A stretch of DNA of 64,000 nucleotides from the NCBI GenBank assembly GCA_025890175.1, contig JANPYM010000001.1, positions 1,709,004-1,773,003 of the forward strand, in the 5' to 3' direction. Position 1 is the stretch's first letter; every line of letters starts with the position of its first letter. Below, in pieces: positions 11,167-21,586 of this stretch. This DNA is from Ciborinia camelliae (lineage: Eukaryota; Ascomycota; Leotiomycetes; Helotiales; Sclerotiniaceae). The translations under genes were made by a program, and so were the position numbers. The notes below the pieces were generated by a model that did not search any database, was not told the origin of the DNA, and saw only the letters and a list, made by a program, of their open reading frames with translations.

Positions 11167-13433
11167 TGACTGATGCGCAGATTTGCGAGGATTCGAGGAT
11201 TCGTGGCTGATGGCGGATTTTCGCGTTATGCTGCTTGTTTGGTTTGGCTGGTGCTGGTGTTGAGGGCGCTGGATTGGGTTGTGTGGATTTGGGGAGGGGG
11301 GAGAGGGGGCAGAGGGGGAGAGGGGAAGAGGGGGAAAGGGGGAGAAAAGGGAGGAGATGGAGTGGATGGCATTGTGTGTTTGGGTGAATAAATGAATGGG
11401 TGGTTAGGTTTGGAAAGTGTTTTAGAGAAAGTACGAGTAGGAATTAAAGTAGGAATAGGATCTTCCAAGAATAGATGTTTATTTATTTATTTATTTATAT
11501 ATATATATATATTTATTTAAGTTTTAGATTTGATATTTAATTTTGGAATACTAATAATTATTCTGTATGTATTTGGTAGTATAGTATAACGGTGATTGTT
11601 GATTTGATATGAGATGAGATTTCGTTGCGTTGTGTTGCGTTACGATGCTCCTTGCCTACCTCGTTGTAACAACTAATTAATACTAGGTACCTAATCTTAC
11701 GTCACTGGACTTGGGAGTTGGGTCCCGTCTAGTAGGTTTGTATCATATCAGAGTGTGCATCATTAGCTACCTATCCTACCTATAGGTGGTTCATACTGGT
11801 TCAATTCGTGGGTAGGTAGGTAGTCCTAGGTTATACTCTGTAGGTAGGTAGGTAGGTAGGTAGGTAGGTAGGTAGGTACTTAGGTAGGTATCCTAATATA
11901 AAACTGGCCGGTAGGTATCAATTGCTTTTCTATTTAGATATTCATAGGATTTTATTGTATGTATTCGAATACTATCATGCAATAGGTAGGGACAGTAACT
12001 ACTAGGTATGTATCCTCGAGGATGTATATAGGTACCTACATATACATATACATATACATATAAAACCACGACATTCATTCTTATTCTCCATGATTATCAT
12101 CATCATTAGTAGTATTGAGACTATTGGCACCTTTTCCGTAAGATGATGGATGGGATGGGCATTGATCATCGATGGCGCGCGCACCTTGGAAATGAAATAA
12201 ATGCTGCCCGCTCTTGTGCCAAGGTGGCTACCTACCTCCCTACCTACCTAGTCGGGGTGGCACGGATGAAAGGTGATGCTTGGATACTACCTAGATGGGT
12301 TGGGTTACTTCCGGTTGGGTACCTACCTATGTACCGTGTATGGTGGATGGGCCTGATGCAGGTGATTGTAGGTAATAGATGGATCGTGAATGGTATGGAC
12401 ATACAAGGAATGAATGAATGAATCAGGAAGTGAGGGCGACATCGGAGTTTCATATTTTTTTTACCTACCTTCTAGTACTTATTTTACATACGGTACTTCT
12501 CGAGAGGTGGAATTAGGTAGGTACGGACCTATCGGTACCTACTAGTGAAAGAAGAGATAATCGATGATTAGATAAGTAATGATTAATATAAAAAATATAA
12601 CCCAAAGAGGTTTATTCTAGTTTATTACCTTATTATAAAAATCTCCATTATTATTATCTTTCTTATTTCTAATTTCTTTATTAGATATCTACATACCTGC
12701 TTATCCACCTATAACTTATTATTAGAACAATAATAATAATAACATATTTTCTTTCCTTTATAAACCGATTTACCTTCCTTCTCGAGATCCTTACTTATTA
12801 CCAAAACGTCCCTTCGAAAAGTTGAATCTTCTTCTCCTTCTTATAAACCCTTGTCATCTCAACCTCAACCTATAAAATGCTCTTAAAAAGAAGTAGATCA
12901 CATTAATTTAAGCTTTCTCATCTAGTGCATTGACATCAACCGATGAATATCCATACTGAAATAGGAAGCTCGTCATCACTTACACACACCTGGGCACTGT
13001 ATCATGACTCGTGAGTCGTGCGTGGGCGAGTAACGGACACAGCACTCTAGTTCAGTCCAAGAAAATTCATCATCTTATTAATTGATGATCCAGCCTGTTC
13101 TTCCAGGATATATTTATCATATTATATCACACAAAAAGAGGAAACCTCGCCCGAGCATTGTCAAATGATCAGTCAGGATATCATCATTATTGTCAAATGA
13201 GATATCGAGAAAGTCGTTTTTGAAGCAGATTTCCATCCCATCACATCCAACAACATCTTCTTGCATAATCTACAGAATTACAGTACTGCAGGTTCCATTT
13301 TGATATAGTCATAAGAACAATTACTCCTCTATTCTATTTAAAATCCATTCCACCTTCCAAGTTAGAGGTCCTGCTCGAATCTCGATAAAGCAGAGCAAAA
13401 GAATTTCCTTGCGTTCCATAAAGGGTTGACCAG
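11167..13433. other. Long low-complexity intergenic region
   Basis: About 2.3 kb without a supported gene. It contains a G-rich purine tract at about 11293-11360, a (TTTA)n/(AT)n tract at about 11476-11520, a TAGG microsatellite and many GGTACCTA/CCTACCTA motifs up to about 12540, then an AT-rich stretch. The last few hundred bases before 13434 are the likely promoter of the F-box gene. Confidence 0.6.
11812..11890. repeat. TAGG/GGTA microsatellite
   Basis: Nine or more perfect consecutive TAGG units at about 11842-11877, flanked by degenerate units. The same tetranucleotide appears singly or in pairs throughout the intergenic DNA of this window. Confidence 0.85.
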
Positions 13434-15614
13434 ATGGAGAACAACGAAAAATACTTGCATGGGAGGTTGGATCCTGGCATTGAATCGACTTTACAGTTAG
13501 TCGAGGGCGTGGAAATTCCGGACACGAGTCCTTTTTTATCTTCACAGGAAGAGTTCTCCCCCGAATCATCTCATGGCGAAAATTTGGTATTTCCGGGTAT
13601 GTCCCTCTCTCTGTTGCATGGCATTTGCATGGTGTTCTTGGCTTATGGGTTGCATCTTTACCCTGATGGAAAGGACAAGGTCTTCCATTTGAGCATATAT
13701 TCTAAATATTGACAATTATCGATTGAGAAGGATGACAACTAATAGTAATATTTTCCATCTTTAGATACCAGATCTTTCAGTGAAACTCAGCTCAGTTTAG
13801 CCCGATTTCCGATTGAGCTTCTTCGCCAGATTTCTTCCTATCTTCCACCTCGCGATTTGGTAAAGTTGGGAAGAACATGCAAAACGTTAACTGAAGTGGC
13901 CAAAACGGATTCTCTTTGGCGATGCCTCGTACAAGAGAACGTTCCCGGTATCGATCTTGATCATCCTCGTCCATGCGAGTCTTTTAAGGAACTTTACAAA
14001 GCTCATGATCCTCACTGGTTCCTTCCGAGGAACAAACTATGGTTTTCCGATATTCACCATTTCGGAAAGTTAATGATTTCCAAATACGACCCCGAGACTG
14101 GCTCTATTGGACTACACAGACTTGTAGCAGAAAAGAAGCCACGTCGATTTTCTGCGTGGGGAGACAATAACGAAGTCATCGTTCATTACTTTGAACCAAG
14201 GACATATTTGTCTCGGCACGGTCTGCGATTGGATGTTAATGCATATTCTGACCGATCCCTATCAGATATGGGTGAAGCTGAACGCAGGCTCAAGGGCGAG
14301 ATGCCATTGACCCGAATGGGCGATGGTCCTAATTCTCGTGCATGTTCGAAATTTATGCTGGCAAAATCCTTGGCAAGTAGAAGCCGCTCCATCGCGCCGC
14401 GGGCGGATCAATGGCCACCAGTAAACATACCGGCAAAGTCTCAAGTAGATCGACCTACCATCTCCGACCAGTCCTCTGCAGTTAAATGGTCTCGGCCCGA
14501 GGATCGTTCTCAAATAAATGAGCAATCGTTTCGAATTAGACAATGGTTAGAGATGAATGGACAGGTTCGAATGGCAGAAGAAATGCAAACATGGTCAACC
14601 CTTGACGTGAAGTTATATACTCCGACAGAGTATAAGCCTTATAGAGGTATTTTTGTAAGTTTGTTCTCACTTGCATTATCTTTCTCGATATATTTCGACT
14701 CCGAACTTTCACCGTCGCGCGCATGAGTCGACCGGAAAGTTTGTCTGTTCCATCTTCCGTTTCTCCCCCACAATCAAGCCCGAAATTCCCCAAGTCTTTA
14801 ACCCCACCAAACCTGACTACACCTTATAACCTGCTTCCACATGCGTTCTCAAAGAAAGCTTGGCCAGAGTTTCCAATATTCCGGGATGCACCGACCATGA
14901 AAGATTCTTGATTCTTGAACTTATTTCATATGTTTGATTCGAATTTAGGACAGTATATTCATTTACAACATATCCACCTGAAATAGTTTAACCCTTCCAC
15001 AGGTTCATAGTTTCTGGAATATTGAAAACCTTCAAATTCGACTATTGGATACACTGGTTTGGAAAATTGATTTTAAAATTGAAACCTTTGTTTAACTGCT
15101 AACTCAAATCACAATTTCAGGTCGGGGATTACTCAGGTCATGGCACCGAGTTTTTGTTAATGGATCAACGAGATGGATATGATGAGCCAAATATGTTAGA
15201 GCGGAAAGCAGACGAATCGCCTGAAGCATGGGAAGAAAGGAAAAAACATGCACGGATTTACCAAGGTTCTTTACGCGCGATTAAGTTGACTGGAGATCCA
15301 AATGTACCTCGGGGCGAGTTTTCATGGGTTGCAGATGATATTGGTGAAAAGGGGTTGATTCGTTATGGGAAACACGAGTGGCCTGGTGCAAGAATCGTTA
15401 AGAGTCGTGGTCAAATTGGGAACCATGGTTTTAAAAACCGTATGTATTCCTTCTTCAAGAATTGTATCGAGGTTCTTACTGACTGTTTGCAGCTAAATAC
15501 ATTGAAAGCCAACTCATAATGATATCTCACGATGAGTTGGCGCAATACTGGGTACCTTTTGGACACATTTCTTTCTTCCGTCGAGTTGATATTGACGCTT
15601 TTATTAAACCGTAG
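13434..15614 (+). CDS. F-box protein, FBXO31-like
   Basis: Likely substrate-recognition subunit of an SCF ubiquitin ligase. Exons 13434-13596, 13765-14654, 15121-15439 and 15493-15614 give 497 residues. The F-box starts in exon 2: ARFPIELLRQISSYLPPRDL followed by KLGRTCKTLTEVAKTDSLWR. Downstream, HDPHWFLPRNKLWFSD begins a second conserved domain. Exon 3 carries VGDYSGHGTEFLLM and IKLTGDPNVPRGEFSW, and the C-terminus matches the beta-rich C-terminal domain of animal FBXO31. Exon joins keep the frame in all cases. Intron 2 is 466 nt, far longer than others here, and contains an open stretch at 14723-14911 with exon-like composition, so an extra or alternative exon is possible. Substrate unknown. 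Confidence 0.82.
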
Positions 15615-16211
15615 GTAAATAGGGGAATTGACAAATCGAGGAATAATTTGAAGAAAGACAGATTTTTATGATATCTGAAATATAATATGTGGAAGATTTT
15701 ATTGACCTAGTAGGAATAATATCTAAAGTATCTATGTATAAATGGGGTTTGGAAGTTATAAGTATTTGTTATATCTAGAGGAAGGAGCATGTCTATTTTA
15801 GAAAGATAGTAATAAGATATATTGTATCCCTCACCTCATCTCATCTCCTTCATCTAATCTCTAGGTATATAGACGAATATCTCTATCTGATATTTTGGGT
15901 AATAGTGATTAAATGATTCTTGCGTTTATAGTTCGTTAAAGGACAACCTTTATCTATAGTGATTTTATCGATTGAGGAGAACTATAGGAATAATTTAATA
16001 TATTCCTTCAACTAGATCTAATGTTAAGTACAGCTTTTAGATTTATTTACTTTACTTTATATATAGACCAGATTCGAATAAAGCAAAATGGAATAAAGAA
16101 ATATAATTCCCTCTCAAGGTTTATATTATTTGAGGTAATATTCAACTAGATCCACACTTACTTAATCCCACAATATATTTTCTTCTATCGCCGTCTCGTC
16201 AACAAGAAGTT
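15615..16211. other. AT-rich intergenic spacer
   Basis: AT-rich spacer between the F-box gene and the tRNA gene. No feature supported. Confidence 0.5.
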
Positions 16212-16354
16212 GGATTTGTGGTGTAGCGGTTATGTTAGTACATCCTTATTCCCTACTTATTATCTCTGTATATATACTAACATTCTATTAACAGCACGTT
16301 TCCTTTACAATCGTAAAACGGAAAAGGCCCCCGGTTCGATCCCGGGCAGATTCA
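16212..16354 (+). tRNA. tRNA-Val(UAC) with two intervening sequences
   Basis: After removing two inserts a full cloverleaf forms. Acceptor stem GGATTTG/CAGATTC (16212-16218 with 16347-16353, two G-U type pairs), discriminator A16354, D-stem GTG/CAC, anticodon stem TTTCC/GGAAA, T-stem CCCGG/CCGGG with loop TTCGATC. The anticodon loop is TTTACA-C, giving anticodon UAC (valine). A 9-nt insert at 16310-16318 sits right after position 37, the canonical site for nuclear tRNA introns. A second 61-nt insert at 16234-16294 splits the D-arm just before its 3' strand. The A box TGGTGTAGCGG (16219-16229) and B box GGTTCGATCCC (16333-16343) are intact, and a T6 run at 16370-16375 could terminate RNA polymerase III. 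Whether the gene makes functional tRNA depends on removal of the D-arm insert. Confidence 0.85.
16234..16294 (+). other. Spliceosomal-type intron inside the tRNA D-arm (candidate)
   Basis: The 61-nt insert begins GTTAGT, ends AACAG and has a perfect TACTAAC branch-point sequence with its A at 16280, 14 nt before the end. Length and motifs equal those of mRNA introns elsewhere in this window. It has no run of four T, so it would not stop RNA polymerase III. No target-site duplication is visible. Removal restores the GTG/CAC D-stem exactly. Confidence 0.75.
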
Positions 16355-16369
16355 ATCGAAAAAGAAAAC

Positions 16370-16375
16370 TTTTTT
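16370..16375 (+). terminator. Candidate RNA polymerase III terminator
   Basis: A run of six T starting 16 nt after the tRNA discriminator base. Confidence 0.6.
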
Positions 16376-16388
16376 GTTTTTCTCTGGT

Positions 16389-16453
16389 TTTTTTTTTTTT
16401 TTTTTTTTTTTTTTTNNNNNNNNNNTTTTTTTTTTTTTTTTTTTTTTTTTTTT
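16389..16453. repeat. Poly-T tract with assembly gap
   Basis: Two T runs of more than 25 nt each flank ten N characters at 16416-16425. The gap length is presumably nominal; the true homopolymer length and any sequence between are unknown. Confidence 0.95.
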
Positions 16454-17536
16454 GGTGAAGTGGAAAAGGTCTTTTGAAAATATGTGTGGATTGAGTGAGT
16501 GGATCTGGCTTTCCATATAAGCTAATGAGATCACTGGCGTGTACCTATCTGGTTAGATGTAGTGGGGTGACTTGTTGAGGGGAATAATGGAGCTTCGATT
16601 AATAATAAATGACCCCGCAATATCTATCCATCCTGATTCCTCGCCAACTTCCAAGGTTGTGATGAAAGGAAGATTGTTTTGTTTATTCGTTTTTTCGTTT
16701 CTTTCTTTTTCTCTCTCTCTCTTTGTTTCTTTTGTCGCTTTGTTCGAAAGTAATAAGGTCAATTAATGGATGATGGATGGATGGATGGCCTTTGTGCTAT
16801 TGTCGGGGAGGGGGGAATTTGAGTTTTGGTTGTTGGGTTATTTCTAATACTATTAGTGTTATGGGGTATGAATGCAGTTGGTTTCTTTTTCTTTTTCTTT
16901 TCTTTCGATTTTCTGATGGTTGGCTGGCTACGCAGGTGAGTCTAGCGACTTATAGAGGCGATATATGATTTTTTTCGCTGGGGAGAATGGATTCAATCCC
17001 CGGGGAGTTTTGTATCGATGAGTCTCACTGTGCTGTGAGACAGAAGGGAGGGGCACGGAATATTATTATATTGGGGATGAGGGGCGCTCTTACCGTCTGA
17101 GGGGGATTATGATCGTAAACTTTCGACAACGTCTACAATTTTTTTATGGAATTCTCGAGATCCAGATGTGTTGGCGTTATTGTTACGACAGATTTGATCA
17201 AACTAGTCCGGCATATACATCTTCAATCCGTGGATGTTCTGAGCGAAGCTGGCTGCAAATATATCCTTCATATGAAGAGGGGAGATATCATTTTGGGTTG
17301 GTTGAGACTTCATTTCAATTTTCCAGCTGTATGCTCAGATGTCATAGCAATCGTATCATATCAGATCTCGTCAGGTTCTCCCAAAGTTGGAGACTCAATT
17401 CAAGCATTTTCACCGTCACTTTCAGAAGCATATTTTACAACTCGGAAGAAACTGGTTAAAGTAAATGTTATTTTAATTTAATAGGAAGAAAGTTTTCTTC
17501 ATGTTAACTAGAAAATAAAAATCAAACCCAGGGTAT
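16454..17536. other. Intergenic, one doubtful small frame
   Basis: No recognised gene. An ATG-initiated frame at 17146-17481 (111 codons) matches no family I know and is probably chance. Confidence 0.4.
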
Positions 17537-17950
17537 CTAATACTTCGAACTAGCAGGAGAAAGAGGAGGAAAAGGATGAAGATATGGACAACACGTCGAG
17601 AATGAAGGAGGCTTCGTTCTCGGACTCCATTGCGGACTCTTCAAAACCTCACGGCTTGGCCTTTCCCCGGACCAATCAAGCAACCTCCATCCCCCCTTGG
17701 GTTCTCTAAAACGCTTCTTCCATTTCATCTCCTCGATCTTGATCACATTCTCTCCCCTCGCCCTGGCGGCTCGATTGCAGTTTGCACATTTGTTCAAACT
17801 CCATAGTTTCACTGCTCTTTTGGAATTCGGACAACGCGGTGTGCGGGTTTGGATTTTGCGGTCTTTGACTTTTTGTAGTTGGAGAGCACAACGTCGAGTG
17901 AATGTTGCTGTGTGGTAACAGTCATAATTGGTATGGGTTGTAGAACACAT
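17537..17950 (-). CDS. Small Cys-motif protein, paralogue A (unknown function)
   Basis: Single-exon frame of 137 residues starting MCSTT. The N-terminal ~65 residues follow the layout of two other proteins in this region (starts 18594 and 21056): MC at the start, a Cys near residue 11 (NYDCYH), a middle RRC, another Cys near 40 (PRCPNS) and a terminal CxxC (KCANCNRAA). The C-terminal half is basic then Pro/Ser-rich and not conserved. Spaced Cys/His residues suggest a small metal-binding fold; this is inference. No signal peptide or membrane segment is seen. Related MC-starting orphan proteins are common in filamentous ascomycetes. Divergently arranged relative to paralogue B. Confidence 0.55.
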   Translation of the reverse strand: MCSTTHTNYDCYHTATFTRRCALQLQKVKDRKIQTRTPRCPNSKRAVKLWSLNKCANCNRAARARGENVIKIEEMKWKKRFREPKGGWRLLDWSGERPSREVLKSPQWSPRTKPPSFSTCCPYLHPFPPLSPASSKY

Positions 17951-18470
17951 GGTTTTGTTTGTGGTTGTTATTGGTGGTTGTCTGATGATGGGTGTGTGTT
18001 ATTTGGAAGATTTGGAGTTTTTCTTCTTCTTTTGCTTGGTGGATTTGATACGGTTTTTTCTTATTTGTGAAGGCTGCTTCCTGTATGTGCTGAGTGAATT
18101 TTTGCAAAAGCTCTGTACTGGATATGAACAATACCGTTGTTCTCTGCGTCGCTCTTGTACCTCAATTGAACAAAGAAAACAAAGTATGGAACTAAGTCTC
18201 GAAAATTACAAAGAAGACAAAGAAACTTTTGATAACGTTCCCCAGGAACAATCTCTTCTTCAAAGGTCTTTGTGATTCTCTTTCTACTCTTTCATTATTA
18301 GAAACGATAGCTTTATTTTTAGTTTTGACTAGGAATTTGAGGTATCAGTGTAGATATCACAATTGGGTTGAAGGTTTGAGGATATTGTGATGTTTAGGCC
18401 CACGATGTTGCTTGGGGCAAATAGATGGGTGAATTGAAGGAGAACATAATAGGAACAACACTTTCAATCC

Positions 18471-18480
18471 AGGTATAAAT
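18471..18480 (+). promoter_or_regulatory. TATA-like element of paralogue B
   Basis: AGGTATAAAT lies about 120 nt upstream of the ATG at 18594. The same AGGTATAAA core is found about 100 nt upstream of paralogue C, suggesting the duplication included the promoter. Confidence 0.45.
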
Positions 18481-18593
18481 TTGATATTACCCAATTTTCA
18501 CTCATCACAACTAACAATCAAAACTCAACAACAACAGCAAAAACCCCAACACCACACACACCATTAAACCAAACCCAACAATTACAATTCACC

Positions 18594-19322
18594 ATGTGTA
18601 ATTTCATCATCACCATCGAGGTGTGCCCCATCTGCAGCAACAGAAAAAGCATGACGACGCACGACGTTCGCTGTGAATCCAACTCCGACACCGTCATCCG
18701 CACGCATCCCATACTTTGCAAATCCTACCGCGAACGGGAAAGCACCACGGTGGCCGATTCGCCTTGCATTCGTTGCAGGATAACAAATTCTTCGGGACGG
18801 GCCTCCCCGTTACGGGATCCGTTACGGGATTCGGCCCCAGGAACAAGAACCGTCTCGGAGTTGGAAGTTAAGGCCTTTATTGAGAGGATGAAGAAGTCGC
18901 TGGAGCGATTTCAGCAGGTAAGACCTTTCTCTCCTCCTACGAAGGAGGAGGAAGACACGAAGGAGCCGGAAGACACGAAGGAGCCGGAAGAAGAGATCTC
19001 GAGAGACGAGCACGAGCGTGATGACCCAGACGATGGGTACATCTCGGACGTTTCGGCGCTCTCAGATGCAGATGAAGCAAACCAGGATAACGTCTCGGAC
19101 GTCTCGGCGCTCTCGGATGCAGATGAAGCAAACCAGGATAACGCCTCGGAAGTCTCCGACGTCTCCGATGCACATGAAGCAGATGAAGCAGATGAAGATA
19201 AAGATGAAGACAAAGATGAAGACAAAGACAAAGACGAAGTCTTTTCCGACGACGAGAGATCGCATCATGAAACGAGAACCGAGCAGCTCAGGAGACTTGC
19301 CTGGGTGTATGGTGACACGTGA
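18594..19322 (+). CDS. Cys-motif protein with acidic repeat tail, paralogue B
   Basis: Single exon, 242 residues. Residues 1-63 form the Cys module shared with its neighbours: MCNFIITIEVCPICS, then VRCES, ILCKSYRE and SPCIRC. From about residue 115 the protein becomes strongly acidic, with a repeated ISDVSALSDADEANQ unit (two close copies and a third degenerate SEVSDVSDAHEA), then an EDKDEDKDEDKDKDE run and a basic end. The Cys module probably binds metal and the acidic tail is probably disordered; both are inferences. Function unknown. Paralogue C, 1.7 kb downstream in the same direction, shares the N-terminal module and promoter layout but not the tail. Confidence 0.65.
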   Translation: MCNFIITIEVCPICSNRKSMTTHDVRCESNSDTVIRTHPILCKSYRERESTTVADSPCIRCRITNSSGRASPLRDPLRDSAPGTRTVSELEVKAFIERMKKSLERFQQVRPFSPPTKEEEDTKEPEDTKEPEEEISRDEHERDDPDDGYISDVSALSDADEANQDNVSDVSALSDADEANQDNASEVSDVSDAHEADEADEDKDEDKDEDKDKDEVFSDDERSHHETRTEQLRRLAWVYGDT

Positions 19323-19801
19323 GAGGTCCGATCCGGTCGATCGTTGAAGACTTCTACTCTCCGAGAGAGAAAGTTGTTGAGAGATAAAAGACATAAGACA
19401 TAAAGACATGACTTTAACTTATGACAGATTGAGTAGATTGAGATGAGCTTAGATTCGCATCTCCCCCATAGCAAATACAATTTTATTTTTAGTTTTTTCC
19501 TTGAAAATTTTGTTCCCAATTAAGAGATAATGTATATGGTAAATATGGAATGTATATGGTAAATATGTAAATGTGGATATAAAATGGATACGAAAAGTGA
19601 TTTTAAAGAACCTGGAATAATGTGACGTCCTAAAAAACGAACGGCTGAAAATCAAGCTTAAAAGGATTGTTCCTTCCCCCTTCCCTTGGATATTTAACAA
19701 TAAGGTAAAAGGTACTAGACAAATTGGAGCGAAGAGCTAATCCACCTCGAAAGATGAAAGCCCCGATATTTTCGAAACCGAATAGATAAAATTGGTAAGT
19801 A
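19323..19801. other. Intergenic spacer
   Basis: AT-rich 3' flank of paralogue B with an imperfect direct repeat GTATATGGTAAATAT near 19530-19565. No gene. Confidence 0.5.
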
Positions 19802-19914
19802 AACCCTATTAAACAACCCTATTAAACAACCCTATTAAACAACCCTATTAAACAACCCTATTAAACAACCCTATTAAACAACCCTATTAAACAACCCTAT
19901 TAAACAACCCTATT
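19802..19914. repeat. 13-bp tandem array (AAACAACCCTATT)
   Basis: Nine CCCTATT cores spaced exactly 13 bp apart (19804 to 19914), with essentially no divergence between units. A single further ATTAAACAA occurs near 20083. It is not telomeric (CCCTAA) and has no spacer variation. Confidence 0.95.
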
Positions 19915-21055
19915 TGTCATACACGTCACCTAGGGCATGTGGGAATAGCTTCAGGATCTGTAATCTGATAAAAGAACTATGCTAAAGAGGAAAGGGGTCC
20001 TCTTCGGGATCGCTACCTTATATAAAGAGGGTAGCCGTACTAGTATGTTATTCACTATAGGCAGGGCCTATGCATGACACTATTAAACAAAATTGAAAAG
20101 AAGGCCAACTTACGCGCACCCCGAACATTTTTAAATATCAGATTTCTCTACCCCAAATAGTTTTGAAATGAAAGTTACGTGATAACACATTTCCTATTTT
20201 TTTGTCTGGCCGCACTTAGTGATACTAACAGATATTTCGGGATTCCACATTTGGAAAATGGCACACTTTTCAACCTAACCTATAAATATGAATAAGAATA
20301 TTTAAGACCACAACCTTCTTTTTTGTATAAAACCGTGATGATTTATTTCAATGGGATACGATATATCTGATGAATCGGATTGGCTTTGATCGATTGGTAT
20401 ATAGATTAAGATGAATCTTCGAGTGAAAATGGTGAACATATTCTCGTTGGTTTTTGGTGTATATAACGGAACCATCCACCGAACCGGCTTTCCCTACCAC
20501 CCATTGGCACATAGAAAGTTCATTCGTGGGAAGGTAGGTTCAAGAATTTGCGCCTGGTACCCCAAGGGTATTGTTTTGTGTGTGTTTACTATGCATTCAT
20601 AGAATCACATCACATCCACAAGGGTTTTTCACATGTAGATTCAAAGTAGTCAATGAATAGATGTCCTCTATACTTATTTGGTCACAACGTGTTTGCGTTT
20701 TGGGTATCACCTTGGTGGTATTACTAGTGGGCCACTCTATATTGTGAAATAGTATGGATAGTAACATTATAATCGATCATTAGGTTGTCGAGTTGGATCT
20801 AGGCGCATGGTCACGTGCCTATACCCACATCTCTCCACGCAAGATACTCCCTTATATCGGAACATGCGTGTCCAGACTCTCTGGACAATGGTTGGCCATT
20901 ATAAGGGGAGGAAACGAGAAGAACAATATCGGAATAATACCTCATATCTAGGTATAAAACTAATTGGATCCATCAATTCTCAACGTTTAACAATCAAAAA
21001 CCACTAAAGAAATATCTGGTAAAATCATCTCAAATTCAACCGACTAAGTAGCACC
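19915..21055. other. Intergenic and promoter of paralogue C
   Basis: No supported gene. TATAAAAC at 20953-20960, inside AGGTATAAAAC, is a likely core promoter element for the gene starting at 21056. Confidence 0.5.
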
Positions 21056-21586
21056 ATGTGTTACTGCATCATCACCATCATGGTATGCCCCACTATGGGG
21101 TGCCTTGAGACACTTTCCAGCAACACACACGTTCGCTGCCCATCCAATTCCAACCCCACCACGCAAACGGAACCCGCCTGTTGCAGACGCTACAGACGAT
21201 ACTACAACACCGTCGTAGGCGATTCGCCATGTTGGGTCTGCGAGGCGTTCGCAAAGGCCGACTGGCACTCGATTAAGGGCATCATGAAGATGTACCGGAA
21301 GTACCAATTTTTGAAGGAGCGAAAGGAGAAACGCATGAAGGATTTGGAAGCCTCGGAAGACGAGCTTTTCTTGAACACCTCACGATCCGCGTTCCTCTCG
21401 ATCCTCCCGGACGAAAAGAGAAAGAAGTGGGAGAAGTATTTCGCTCGACATCCGGGAGCGAAAGTACCAAAATCATCCTCCGGAAAGCGAAGACGACGAT
21501 TCCCACGCTCCCGACCAATTAGGATCAGAATGGACAAATTCAAGTTCCTAAGACCGGCTCGGATCCCAAAACAAACGGGCCCATGA
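21056..21586 (+). CDS. Small Cys-motif protein, paralogue C (unknown function)
   Basis: Single exon, 176 residues. The N-terminal ~67 residues align with paralogue B by eye: MCYCIITIMVCP, then HVRCPSNSN, ACCRRYRRYYNT and GDSPCWVCEAF, with the same CxxC near position 60. The rest is rich in Lys/Arg/Glu and ends very basic (SSGKRRRRFPRSRP), which could act as a nuclear or RNA-binding tail; that is speculation. No signal peptide. It lacks the acidic repeat tail of paralogue B. A shared TATA layout and the IIT(I) segment after the first Cys indicate local duplication followed by tail replacement. Confidence 0.62.
   Translation: MCYCIITIMVCPTMGCLETLSSNTHVRCPSNSNPTTQTEPACCRRYRRYYNTVVGDSPCWVCEAFAKADWHSIKGIMKMYRKYQFLKERKEKRMKDLEASEDELFLNTSRSAFLSILPDEKRKKWEKYFARHPGAKVPKSSSGKRRRRFPRSRPIRIRMDKFKFLRPARIPKQTGP

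Noticed and set aside
14723..14911. Independent small gene within the F-box intron
   Set aside because: Contained entirely in a frame-consistent intron and lacks family resemblance; noted as a possible alternative exon only.
17146..17481. 111-codon ATG frame as a gene
   Set aside because: No recognisable motif and no conserved neighbours; too weak to annotate as a gene.
19802..19914. CRISPR-like or telomere-like array
   Set aside because: Units are contiguous with no spacers, the host is a fungus, and CCCTATT is not the CCCTAA telomere unit.
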